Below are positions 1-10,000 of a stretch of 64,000 nt of DNA, piece by piece (the stretch's first letter is position 1; every line of letters starts with the position of its first letter). The stretch spans positions 1,488,001 to 1,552,000 of the forward strand of contig NZ_OY782855.1 of NCBI RefSeq assembly GCF_963678425.1. Reading direction: 5' to 3'. The position numbers were made by a program, and so were the translations under genes. The notes beneath the pieces are model-generated. The model was not told where the DNA came from and did no database searches. It saw only the letters and a list, made by a program, of their open reading frames with translations. The stretch comes from an uncultured Bacteroides sp. (GTDB lineage Bacteria; Bacteroidota; Bacteroidia; Bacteroidales; Bacteroidaceae).

Positions 1-853
1 CAAAAACAGATTCATCATTATTCTCGTTATCTCCACCCAAACCATTAGCTCTAAAATTATCCATAAGCTTATATTCTTTACTATCTATAACAGCTTTCAA
101 CAAAGGAGCTGCTTTATCAAATTCTGCAGTTTTTCCTTTCTCAAGAATAGGGCGATACATATATGCTTTTGCTAAATATGCTTGCGCTGTACCTTTGGTA
201 GCACGTCCTTTGTTAGCTACATTAGCATAAAGTTCACTACGCAATGGTAAAAGTTCAGAAGCTTTTTTGAAATCATCAATAATCAAAGCATATATTTCAC
301 CTGGCTTTGCGTTAGTAGGATAATAATCAGATTGATTTTGTGCTGGATGATCAACCAATGGAATTGTTTCTCCAAAGAGAGCACAAAGGTGCATATAATG
401 TAAGCCTCTCAAGAAATAAGCCTCACCTAACAATCTATTTTTAACCATTTCAGATATTTCACCACTAAAATTACTTATTTTTTCGATGGCTGTATTAGAT
501 GCATAAACACCTTCAAAGTACCCTTTCCATCCTGAGGTAATATTTCCTTGACTTGGAGGAGTGCTATATGTATCAGGATAAAGTTCTTCACCTACACATT
601 TAAAAGTATGGTCGAAATCATCTCCAGGAAGTAACAAGTAATAATATGCCCCACGACCATAGCCACCTTCAACACCATTAAAACTAATTAAGCACTGATA
701 AGCTGGTATTACGGCTAGTTCTAATTGTGCAGCAGTTTTGTAATATGTATCAACAGATAACTGCGAAGGATTATTCAAGTCCATTTCGGGCATACAGCTA
801 CTTAGAATTGCTGCAGAACTGCACAATAAGCAGAATTTTGATATTTTTTTCAT
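1..853 (-). CDS. SusD-like starch-binding family outer-membrane lipoprotein (3' end outside window)
   Basis: This is the surface glycan-binding lipoprotein that pairs with the SusC transporter just upstream. The reading frame opens at 853 with MKKISKFCLLCSSAAILSSC, a lipoprotein signal with the lipid-bearing Cys at residue 20. The next 260 residues show SusD/RagB features, including a FLRGLHYMHLCALFGE-type helix near residue 145 and tetratricopeptide-like helices such as AQAYLAKAYMYRPI. It begins 27 bp after the susC stop, so the two are one transcript. About 284 codons are visible, roughly half of a normal SusD, because the gene runs off the left edge. Ligand is not readable; the neighbouring enzymes suggest arabinoxylan or arabinan oligosaccharides. 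Confidence 0.93.
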   Translation of the reverse strand, partial: MKKISKFCLLCSSAAILSSCMPEMDLNNPSQLSVDTYYKTAAQLELAVIPAYQCLISFNGVEGGYGRGAYYYLLLPGDDFDHTFKCVGEELYPDTYSTPPSQGNITSGWKGYFEGVYASNTAIEKISNFSGEISEMVKNRLLGEAYFLRGLHYMHLCALFGETIPLVDHPAQNQSDYYPTNAKPGEIYALIIDDFKKASELLPLRSELYANVANKGRATKGTAQAYLAKAYMYRPILEKGKTAEFDKAAPLLKAVIDSKEYKLMDNFRANGLGGDNENNDESVF

Positions 854-880
854 TGTATTTTTAATTTAAAGATTCAACCT

Positions 881-3800
881 TTAGAACGACAATTGAGCAC
901 CCACGAAAAATTCTCTTGAGTTAGGGAATGTAGGATCCCATGAACTAGATCCATCAACACCTCTTGTTAAGTTTGTTCCGCCTGTATCCTGATCACCTAC
1001 TTCTGGGTCAAAGCCTGAATATTTAGTTAAGGTTATCAAGTTTTTCCCACCAATATACACTCTCAGATTACTAATATTCAATTTCTTAGTTACGCTTTGA
1101 GGAAGTGTATAACCAATGGTCAAGGCTTTCAGTCTCAAATAAGATCCATCTTCTACATAACGTTTTGAATTACGCATATTCTGATTTGGATCCCCTATAA
1201 CCGCTCTTGGCATATCTGTATTGGTATTCTTTGGATAAATGGTAGTTACTCCTGAAATTGGGTTCACAAATTCCAGATCTTCGGCACGGTAACGATTCAG
1301 CGTACTTGCGAAACAGTTGTAATAATGATACATGCCTTCGCCAAAATAACGGGTTTTATTATAAATATCATTACCCTCAGATCCTTGCCAAATCATAGCC
1401 ATATCGAATGTACCACAACCAGCCTTATAACTGACATCTGCACTTAATCCATAACTGAATTTAGGTATTGGATTCCCGATGTAATCTTGATCTGCTACTC
1501 CATTTCCATCCTTATCAACAAAACGAACATCACCTAATGCTGCTTTTGGCGCAAATTTCTTATCTGCATCTAATTCTGCCTGAGTACGATAAAGTCCATT
1601 TGTTACATATCCCCAGAATTCTCCGATAGATCTGCCAACTGCAGTTTTAGAGATTCCATTGCCTGCCATGATCTGATTATTAGAACCAATACTAAGTACT
1701 TTATTCTTTACTGTAGAAATATTACCCGTTACTGAATAATCAAATTTACCAACTGACTTTTTGTATGAAACAGCAAGTTCAAGTCCCTTATTTTCAATAC
1801 TTCCGGCATTAAGTGTAGGTTTATTATCACTATAACCAGCAGCATATGAAATAGGCACAGCCACTAACATATCTGATGTCTTCTTGTAATAATAGTCAAA
1901 TATAAATGACAACTGATTATCAAACAAAGAAAGATCGAAACCAAAGTCTGTAGAATATTGACTTTCCCACTTAACATTTGGATTTGAAGGAGTAGTAGCA
2001 AGTGCACCTGCATTCTTTGTATTATTAAGATAATACCATATATTACTAAATGCTAAAGTGCTCTGATACTGGTAAGAATCGATATTAGAGTTTCCCAACA
2101 TACCCCAGCTGGCACGCAATTTAAAATCATTAATAAATGGAAGTTTCTCCATGAATTTTTCCTGACTTACTCTCCATGCAGCAGATAAAGATGGGAAATT
2201 TCCGTAACGATTGGTTTTACTAAACTTGGAAGAACCATCACGTCTAAAATTAAATGTCAGCAAATATTTGCTATCATAACTATAGTTAATTCGTCCCAAC
2301 ATTGAGAACATAGACTCATGTCCCACTGAAGAATCAACAGATTTTGATTTATCATCCTGAGTAGCACCTAGAATAAGAATATCCTCACTTGGCATAGCAC
2401 GCGCTCCTGCACTTACACTCAAACTCTTTGTTTCATCAGAGGAAACTCCAAACAAAGCATTTATATTGTGTTTGCCAATGCTCTTTTCATAAGAAAGAGT
2501 ATTCTCATATAAGAGTCTGTTGGTCTTATAGCTTGACATAGCATAAGAATCAGGTGTATGGTTTTGATATGGAATTGAATACTCTGCCTCATAATCCTGA
2601 ACCATATACCTGTACATGTCAACTCCCATATTGAACTTGTATTTTAAACCGGGAAGTATTTCATAAGTCATCCATGCATTACCATTTACGGAAGTAGTTT
2701 CACCTTTGTGCCAGTTTAAATTAGCCTGTGCCAAAGAATTTGCAACGTCTGTACCATTTCCAGCACCAGCAAATCCTGTTGAGCTATTAGCATCATACAA
2801 AGGCAAAGTTGGAGCCCATTTTAATGCAATTAGCAGGTTTTTATCACTCCAATCATGATTACTACGTCTTATTGATACAGTTTCACCGAATTTGAATTTA
2901 CCTTTCGTAAAATCAGAGATAAACTGCATGCCATAATTTTTAGTCTCTTCTTTAATAAAAACAGGTTTATCAGTTGAATAAAGACTGTTTACTCTAAAAT
3001 TGGCATTTTCAGAACCTCCACTTATAGAGAGATTATGTTTCTGATAAAAACCTGTACGCTTCAATGCATTAAACATATTATATCCTTCACCTATAGCAGA
3101 TGGATTTTTATATGCATCTAAATAATCAGTAGCGTCTCTTTTGCCAGCATTCCATAATTCCTCATTTACTAGTTCTGCCAATTCCTGTCCATTCAGCATA
3201 TCAATATTGTGTGACAAGTTTTTCACACCAGCAAATCCATCATAATCTACCTTTACTTCACCGGCAGTTCCTCGTTTTGTTGTAATAACAATAACTCCAT
3301 TAGCACCACGGGCACCATAGATAGCACAAGATGCTGCATCTTTTAAAACCTGAATACTTGCAATATTAGCTTCATCAGGCACAGCACCACCAATCATACC
3401 ATCCACTACATAAAGAGGATCTGTATTATTAATAGAACCAACACCACGAATCTTTATTCTTCCATTGGTAATTTGAACACCAGGAACCGAGCTCTGCAAC
3501 CCTGCCTGCAATCCACCAGGAACTTTATTTAGTTCTTTGGTAGGGAGAACAGCTATAGCCGATGACAAATCCGCTTTTTTCTGAGTACCATAACCAACAA
3601 CAACAACTTCTTCTAAAGTCTTATTATCTTCTTTTAAAACAACGTTCAACGTTCTTTTTTCTCCAACCGCTATAACTTGACCTAAATATCCAACGAAAGA
3701 GAATTGTAATTTAGCCTTTGGAGAAACTGAGATCTGAAAATTACCATTAACATCTGATACTGTACCATTGGCAGTACCAACCTGAGATATGTTTACACCA

Positions 3801-3928
3801 AGTAAAGCTTCGCCGGAAGCATCCTTTACTAAACCTTTTACTGTAAAGTTTTGGGAAAATGCCCAAAGAGGAACCATCAATAAAGCAATGATAATTCCTG
3901 GGACTTTTTTTAAATTAAAGCATTTCAT
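881..3928 (-). CDS. SusC/RagA-family TonB-dependent outer-membrane transporter (PUL pair 1)
   Basis: Imports oligosaccharides across the outer membrane using TonB energy, working with the SusD-like protein that follows. The 1015-residue product starts with a signal peptide (cleavage near AFSQ), then a carboxypeptidase-regulatory-like beta-sandwich (about 28-105). A TonB-box/plug entry with EEVVVVGYGTQKK comes at about 106-118, and the plug carries IRGVGSINNTDPLYVVDG and IYGARGANGVIVITTKRG. A long 22-strand-type barrel follows, ending in the usual aromatic C-terminus (AQLSF). Length is normal for SusC. Upstream lies a 693 bp gene-free region with a candidate regulated promoter about 485 bp from the start. 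Substrate is inferred only from the neighbouring GH43, GH51 and GH127 genes. Confidence 0.96.
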   Translation of the reverse strand: MKCFNLKKVPGIIIALLMVPLWAFSQNFTVKGLVKDASGEALLGVNISQVGTANGTVSDVNGNFQISVSPKAKLQFSFVGYLGQVIAVGEKRTLNVVLKEDNKTLEEVVVVGYGTQKKADLSSAIAVLPTKELNKVPGGLQAGLQSSVPGVQITNGRIKIRGVGSINNTDPLYVVDGMIGGAVPDEANIASIQVLKDAASCAIYGARGANGVIVITTKRGTAGEVKVDYDGFAGVKNLSHNIDMLNGQELAELVNEELWNAGKRDATDYLDAYKNPSAIGEGYNMFNALKRTGFYQKHNLSISGGSENANFRVNSLYSTDKPVFIKEETKNYGMQFISDFTKGKFKFGETVSIRRSNHDWSDKNLLIALKWAPTLPLYDANSSTGFAGAGNGTDVANSLAQANLNWHKGETTSVNGNAWMTYEILPGLKYKFNMGVDMYRYMVQDYEAEYSIPYQNHTPDSYAMSSYKTNRLLYENTLSYEKSIGKHNINALFGVSSDETKSLSVSAGARAMPSEDILILGATQDDKSKSVDSSVGHESMFSMLGRINYSYDSKYLLTFNFRRDGSSKFSKTNRYGNFPSLSAAWRVSQEKFMEKLPFINDFKLRASWGMLGNSNIDSYQYQSTLAFSNIWYYLNNTKNAGALATTPSNPNVKWESQYSTDFGFDLSLFDNQLSFIFDYYYKKTSDMLVAVPISYAAGYSDNKPTLNAGSIENKGLELAVSYKKSVGKFDYSVTGNISTVKNKVLSIGSNNQIMAGNGISKTAVGRSIGEFWGYVTNGLYRTQAELDADKKFAPKAALGDVRFVDKDGNGVADQDYIGNPIPKFSYGLSADVSYKAGCGTFDMAMIWQGSEGNDIYNKTRYFGEGMYHYYNCFASTLNRYRAEDLEFVNPISGVTTIYPKNTNTDMPRAVIGDPNQNMRNSKRYVEDGSYLRLKALTIGYTLPQSVTKKLNISNLRVYIGGKNLITLTKYSGFDPEVGDQDTGGTNLTRGVDGSSSWDPTFPNSREFFVGAQLSF

Positions 3929-4621
3929 AGATTCATTATAAATTATAAATTATACTAGATTTAATTCATTATTAGTTTAAGATTTTAATAACTTAATTAT
4001 TCATTACTCTTCAACTATTAGATAAAAATTATCAACCATCATCAAATAAATGTCTCATAAAAATTAGATTTACAGATTTAAGGAGCAGTAGAAAGATATT
4101 TTGCAGCAATATTTCTACATATTCTCTATAGAATATATAGAATTCTTAGAATAGGAATCTCCATACTTTTGCGGGTGAGCTTTAAACAATAAAAAGGGAT
4201 CAACTAGTGTTCATAATTATTCTTTAATGTTAGAAAATACTGACAATTAGTTTAAGAAACACTAAACACTAGGAATCTCATAAAATTGACTCTTTGCTAT
4301 AGCAAGCAAAAGGAATCAACATATACAAAAAACAAGACTTTGTGTTCCCATTTGATTCAAAGGTAAATCCATAAGGACATATTAAGAAGAACCAATTGTT
4401 GTTAACTGATTGCAAAACAAATAAATTTATCTATCATAGAGTTTTGATAATAGATATTATATTTCCAATTTGAGATATACAATAAGCACACAAGTACTTA
4501 GAAATAATTAGAACTGCATTAATCATATAACATAAGTCTAATGATATTACAAAGACACAACTTACTGTATATCTCAAAAAACTACATAAAACATTTAATG
4601 AAGATGATCTTCATTAAATGA
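3929..4621. other. long gene-free leader between GH43-CBM6 and susC-1
   Basis: No reading frame of credible quality. It holds the candidate susC-1 promoter and operator at 4413-4484, which leaves a possible 5' untranslated leader of about 480 nt. Inside that leader is an imperfect hairpin at 4093-4121 (TAGAAA and TTTCTA arms around a GCAGC loop), followed by an AT-rich inverted stretch near 4125-4155. Nothing recognisable as a known riboswitch was seen. Confidence 0.5.
4413..4484 (-). promoter_or_regulatory. candidate regulated promoter and operator of susC-1 (AGATAT-21-AGATAT)
   Basis: Plus-strand AGATAT at 4452 and again at 4473 form a direct repeat with 21 bp step. CAAA at 4413-4416 gives TTTG of a -7 box on the minus strand (TTGTTTTG, one mismatch to TAnnTTTG). 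The 32 bp from 4453 agree with the site at 6956 in about 26 positions, and the CAAA-to-repeat distance is the same. Inferred binding site of the hybrid regulator encoded at 7048-10917. Confidence 0.55.
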
Positions 4622-6607
4622 TCATTTACATGTAAAAACGAAGTCCTTCAATGCAAATAATTCATCATCCTTTTCACCTATAAATTTAAGATAAACATCA
4701 TGTCTTCCGGTTGTACGAATAGCTTTAGCAGTGAAAGTCTTTACATTCGATAAATTGCCCGTGTTTTTAATCTTACAAGTCGCAATTTTCTTACCTGTAT
4801 CTATAGAGTCAAGCCATACTTCAACCTTACCGCCTTTAGTAGCACAAGAAGCAGAAATAGAAATATTTCCAGATTCTTTGTTATAGTTTTTATTTCCAAA
4901 TTCAACTCCAGCATATAAAGCCCAATCATTATTATGAATATCGTCTAATAAAGCACCTCCGTTTGAAAGCACAGTCTTCATTGTTCCATATTGATTTGCC
5001 GGGCATTCTGCCAGAATAGGTGAATAAGCATCACGATATATGTATAGGTCGAAATCAGCATACTTTGTTCCCTGAACATATAACCCTTGCCTATTTCCAC
5101 ACCACCCATTATAATTACTAGTAAACCGATCGAGTGTTTCTACATTTATTTTATTACCAACTGGCATCCATTTCACACCATCCTGACTAAAAAAGCCGGT
5201 TAGTTCATGATTATTTCTTTCTAATTTTAGCCACACGATATTGCCTATGCTATTTTCGGTTTCATAATGAACCTGATCAAAACTAAAACAGATTACTTTT
5301 TCACCTTTACTATTTATAGTACTATATATTTTAGCAAACAAATTTTCCAATCCATTCATTATTCTTATTCCAGCTTCATCGGATGTAGAATCCGGTCTAA
5401 AATCAAGACGAGTAATTAATGAATAGTTATGCTCGGCATCCGTTTTTATAACTGTATTTGCCTTAGTCAAACTTTTAGGAGTTAATCTTAACCAATCTGG
5501 TCTATCAGAAAGTGAGACAAGTGAAGTTTCAGTATATCCCCAAAACGACCATTCCGGATTAAGCCTTTCAGTAGTAAAGAAATCAGATTTAGGAACCATA
5601 AATGGAATTCCGCCAGAAGGTAATAAAGGTGCTTTTTTAACCATATTTACCGGATAATCAGCAACTACGTTATTTTCAGAATCATATCTTACCTGATTCA
5701 GTAATCCTTGACGACCTTGTCCATACCATTCATTATTATTTGCTCTTGACCAAACAGGATGAATTACCCAACATGTACCATCGCTTAACTCTACGGCTGC
5801 CGAACTATGATTTGGCCTTCCAAAGATAGCTGTTGATTTATTCGGATCATTCTCATTAAACAGGTTTACAGGTGTAGTCCAGGCTGATTTATCAGCTGTT
5901 AGCGTTTTACTTCGCATAACTTTTTGTCCACCAGATACATCATGAGCAAATGAATAATAATAATATCCATTATGTTTCCACATAACCGGTCCTTCAGCCC
6001 AACTGTACGGATGATTTTCATTATCGGGATTCAGCCAGGATAAATTGTAAACAACTCCGGTTGGCTGTCCAAAGGAATCTAATTCTACAATTGCATTATT
6101 TGCTTGTCCATTTTTAACAACCAAATACCATTTCCCATCATCATCAATAAAAACTGAGTTATCATAACCAAGACCAAATGGAAGCTGAGATGGATTATTT
6201 ACTTTAACAGGCATACTCCATGGTCCTTCAGGTTTATCTGCAACAACAAAATGCATTGCATTGGCTCTTGAAAAAAAGTCCCAATACTTGTTATTATAAT
6301 AAACTATTTGTCCGCCCCAGCATCCTCCACTAGGAGCATCTCCATATGAAGACCATGCTGCAGAAACCGGTTGAGCAATGGCTTCCCAATGTATTAAATC
6401 TGTAGAATGATAAATAACAGGAGTAGGATTAAACGAAGAACCTGTTGTATAAAAATGATCACCAACTTTAGTTAATGTACAATCTGAATGATCTCCGGGA
6501 ATTACCGGATTCATAAATGTTTTAAAGGAAGAAGATTGTGCAGCTCCTGTCAAGGGATAAAATAAGCTGCATAAGCCAATAAGAATTGTTGTAATTTTCT
6601 TTTTCAT
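4622..6607 (-). CDS. secreted GH43 glycosidase with ConA-like and CBM6 domains (beta-xylosidase / alpha-L-arabinofuranosidase)
   Basis: Predicted to remove arabinofuranosyl or xylosyl units from arabinoxylan-type oligosaccharides in the periplasm or at the surface. Signal peptide 1-23 (TGAAQ). The GH43 five-bladed propeller covers about 30-320: the general base is in NPVIPGDHSD (D42), the pKa-modulating Asp in LGYDNSVFIDDDG, and the acid Glu in WAEGPVMWKHNG. A beta-xylosidase-type concanavalin-like domain follows at about 340-530. A CBM6-like module ends the protein (about 535-661, with YADFDLYIYR before it and DVYLKFIG near the end). At 661 residues it is a complete multidomain GH43. It has its own upstream promoter candidate at 6916. 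The exact linkage is not readable. Confidence 0.9.
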   Translation of the reverse strand: MKKKITTILIGLCSLFYPLTGAAQSSSFKTFMNPVIPGDHSDCTLTKVGDHFYTTGSSFNPTPVIYHSTDLIHWEAIAQPVSAAWSSYGDAPSGGCWGGQIVYYNNKYWDFFSRANAMHFVVADKPEGPWSMPVKVNNPSQLPFGLGYDNSVFIDDDGKWYLVVKNGQANNAIVELDSFGQPTGVVYNLSWLNPDNENHPYSWAEGPVMWKHNGYYYYSFAHDVSGGQKVMRSKTLTADKSAWTTPVNLFNENDPNKSTAIFGRPNHSSAAVELSDGTCWVIHPVWSRANNNEWYGQGRQGLLNQVRYDSENNVVADYPVNMVKKAPLLPSGGIPFMVPKSDFFTTERLNPEWSFWGYTETSLVSLSDRPDWLRLTPKSLTKANTVIKTDAEHNYSLITRLDFRPDSTSDEAGIRIMNGLENLFAKIYSTINSKGEKVICFSFDQVHYETENSIGNIVWLKLERNNHELTGFFSQDGVKWMPVGNKINVETLDRFTSNYNGWCGNRQGLYVQGTKYADFDLYIYRDAYSPILAECPANQYGTMKTVLSNGGALLDDIHNNDWALYAGVEFGNKNYNKESGNISISASCATKGGKVEVWLDSIDTGKKIATCKIKNTGNLSNVKTFTAKAIRTTGRHDVYLKFIGEKDDELFALKDFVFTCK

Positions 6608-6728
6608 TGAATAAATTGGGTTTACATGGTTTATCTAGTATAACTTTTCTGTGCTTTATACTAATAATATATTCTTTATTTAATTAGTTAAACATCTAAA
6701 ACATTTGAGATAGTAACCCCATGTAATA

Positions 6729-6758
6729 AAGATTGGAGTGAAAACTCACCCCAATCTT
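6729..6758 (-). terminator. hairpin, possible terminator of the regulator gene or attenuator in the GH43 leader
   Basis: AAGATTGG and CCAATCTT arms with an additional GTGA/TCAC inner stem form a stable hairpin. On the minus strand it is followed only by TTATTAC, not a full U-run. It lies 290 bp after the regulator stop codon and between the GH43 promoter candidate and the GH43 start, so it could act on either transcript. Confidence 0.35.
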
Positions 6759-6915
6759 CGATCACAATAACCTAATTACTATTCATCAACTAATCATCTT
6801 TTATCTTAATTCTCTTAAAATTACATTTATAGATACTCTTCAAGCACTAAAGAAGTATATTGTTATTTAAGCAATATGATTATCAAACTAAAACATTTGA
6901 TTCATTTCTTCAACG

Positions 6916-6981
6916 CAAAAGTATATCCGGATAGAATTTTTCACTTTAGAATTAAGATATTTAGTTTTCAATTTCAGACAT
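6916..6981 (-). promoter_or_regulatory. candidate regulated promoter and operator of GH43-CBM6 (AGATAT-21-AGACAT)
   Basis: CAAAAGTA at 6916-6923 reads TACTTTTG on the minus strand, a perfect -7 box. Thirty bases further upstream the 26 bp at 6953-6978 are identical to 40562-40587 in front of the CE6 gene, with the same distance to its -7 box (40525-40532). Half sites AGATAT (6955) and AGACAT (6976) are 21 bp apart. The transcript would have a leader of about 300 nt. Confidence 0.65.
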
Positions 6982-7047
6982 ACAATACATTCTTTGATTA
7001 TTGCAATGCCTTTTTATCAATTTTCATGTATAAAAACGGCTCTAAAA

Positions 7048-10000
7048 CTATATTTCAGTAGGAGATTTACCATAATACTTTTTAAATACTGTGCTAAAAT
7101 ATCCAAGAGACGAAAAGCCACAAAACTCACTTACTTCTGTAACAGTATACCTATGACTCTGTAATAGCTCTAATGCGTAGTCCAGTCGAACCATCTTAAT
7201 AAAATCTGTAGGTGACTGATCTGTTAGCGACTTCACCTTTTTATAAAGCAATGATGAGCTGATATTCATAGAAGAAGCAAAATCATCTTTTCCAAATTCT
7301 GTATTTGCTATATTAGTCCGGACCACCTCCAGCATTTTCTTCACAAACTCATCATTAAGCTTATTGACCAAGATTTGTTCGTACTTATTCTCTGGTCCTT
7401 TAATTAACTTTAGAGCCTTTTCTTTGATTATCTCTCTATTTCTGATTATCGACTTTATTCTTTGCACAAGAAGATTCATATCAAAAGGCTTTGTTAGATA
7501 ATCGTCTGCCCCTAAGCCTAATCCATGTAATTGCTCAGCTTCACCAGAAAGTGCAGTAAGCAATATTAATGGAATATGGGAAGTTTCATAAGTTGACTTC
7601 ATCAATCGACAAAGTTCAAATCCATCCATATTCGGCATCATCACATCTGAAACGACCAAATCTGGCATCTGCTTTTGAATAATATCCCAAGCTACAACAC
7701 CATCTTCGGCTAACAAGACATCAAAATCTGTTTGAAGGGGGGATTGCATAAAGTTTCGAAGATCATCATTATCTTCAACAATTAGAATGCGTATTACTTG
7801 TTTCGGCAATCCTTCTTGCTGTAAGAGAGGTTGCGAATCAACATTATTCACAACATAAGATACTGATTTTTCTATTTTGGCATTTGTTTTATTCTTCTCT
7901 TCAAAAACCTCTTTAAAAGGAATAACGATTTTAAAAATTGAACCGATATTCTCTTCACTGACGCAGCAAACATTACCGTCATGCATCTCCACATATTTTT
8001 TCACCAACAGAAGGCCGATACCTGAACCTACTATTTTAGAATTTATAGCATTCTCACCACGGTAAAATTCTCTGAATAGTTGATATTGAGCGTTCTTACT
8101 AATTCCAATGCCACTATCTTTTACTTCCAGGGTCCAATTACCTGGTTCACATTTAACATTTATCAGAACCTTGCTATCCGAATGTGAATATTTAATAGCA
8201 TTAGAGATAAGATTATCAATTACTTTTTCCATCATAGATTCATCTACAGCTGTTTGATACCAATCCTGATCTGAGTAAAAATGTAAATCCACATTTTGTT
8301 TTTTTGCAAAAGATTCAAACATCAACCGACGATGCTCAATCAGACCCACAATATCTACCATACCAAGAACAAGCTGCTCTTTTCTGATATCCACTTTCTG
8401 AAAATCCATTAACTGGGTTACAACAGTAGAAAGACGTCTTGCCTGTTCAGTTGCCAACGAAAGATAATACTTACCTGCATCGGATATATTTTGTTCTTTC
8501 GATAACTCCTCTATGGGAGCTTTAATTAATGTAAGAGATGTTCTGATATCATGAGTGGTATTGGTAAAAAAGCGTATTTTTTCTTCATTATGTTGTTGTT
8601 TGAACCGCTCAATATAATATTTTAATGACAAATAAATGACACCCACAATAAAGGCAAAAAGAAAAAGTCCGAACCACCAGGTCTTCCAAAAAGGTGGAAC
8701 AACAGTTATACACAATGATCGCTCTACTATTACATGTGAAAGAGAACAATCATATAACCTTATTTTCAATATATAAGTTCCATTTGGTATGTTAGAATAA
8801 TGTATGAAGCGGTTTTCAGAAGGCTGACTCCAACCATTATCAAAGCCTTCTAATGTCCAGGAAAATTTAGCTCCCGAAACACCTTCTATAGATAGGAGTT
8901 CTAATTGAAGTGTATTTTGATCATAGTTCAATGAAACTTCTTGCAAGCTATCTAATGGAGCACTCAAACTGCTACGAATAGAGCGACCTGCTATGGTAAG
9001 ATTCTGAAAAAAGATAGCACCTTTTGATTGACCTTTGGATAAGGATTCCGGAGAAAAACGTACCGCACCATTACTTGTTCCCCAAATTAATTGTCCATTA
9101 TTTAGTTTGCAGCGTGAACCTCGGTTAAAAGAAACCCGTGACAACGGATATACTGTATTATAGGTGAGTACTTCCATATTCTTTGGATTCAATCGGCACA
9201 AGCCACTTTCAGTACCCAACCACAAATAGCCGTCAGTATACATTATGCTATTTACATAATTAGATGGCAATCCGGATGCAGCTGTAATCTTTTGGATTTT
9301 GTGATTCTTATAATTATATCTGATTAAACCCTCACCACTTGTACATATCCATATTTCATCTTTTATTGCAATTACATCATGAACTAAGTATCCCTCTTGT
9401 AATGTTTTGATTATTCCTGTTTTCTTATCAAGAATGCATAATCCATATGTACAAGCTAAAAGTATTTTGTTTGGTGCCAATTCAGCAAAAGCATTGATAG
9501 GCATCGTTGAGTAATTTCTAAATTTATTTTCCTTTGAAAGATAACATATCAGTTTACCTTGTACCCCTCCTATCCAAAGATCTCCGTTGCTATCTTTAAA
9601 AATATCCAATACAAAATTATTATCTAATGCAGATCCATGAGTTTCTTTGGAATAATGTGCTAATTCGCGACCTGTACGTTCATCAAGAACATAAATGCCC
9701 GAAGAATAAGTCCCTCCCCATATTCGTCCTTTATCATCTTCGCATAATGAAATAAATACCGGAGCTTGATTATGCTGGTTTTGATAAAATGTTTTCCATT
9801 TTCCAGTTCCGGCTTCCTTGCAACTAATGCCGTTATCTGTAGCCATCCAAATATTTCCTCTTTTATCTTGTATGATTTTGTTAACATTATTATTTATTAA
9901 AGAATTCGGATTATTAATAGTATGAGTTAATTGATCAACCAGGGGAGATGTTTTATCAAAAAAAGAGACACCACCACCATAAGTACAAATCCAAATACGC

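Larger units (their letters stand above)
6608..7047. other. intergenic region between GH43-CBM6 and the first hybrid regulator
   Basis: Contains no credible gene. It holds the hairpin at 6729-6758 and the regulated promoter at 6916-6981. The plus-strand frame at 6876-7061 is AT-rich and lies across the promoter, so I do not call it. Confidence 0.5.

Noticed and set aside
6876..7061. Plus-strand gene between GH43 and the first regulator
   Set aside because: The frame overlaps the promoter/operator and the regulator 3' end; composition is not gene-like.
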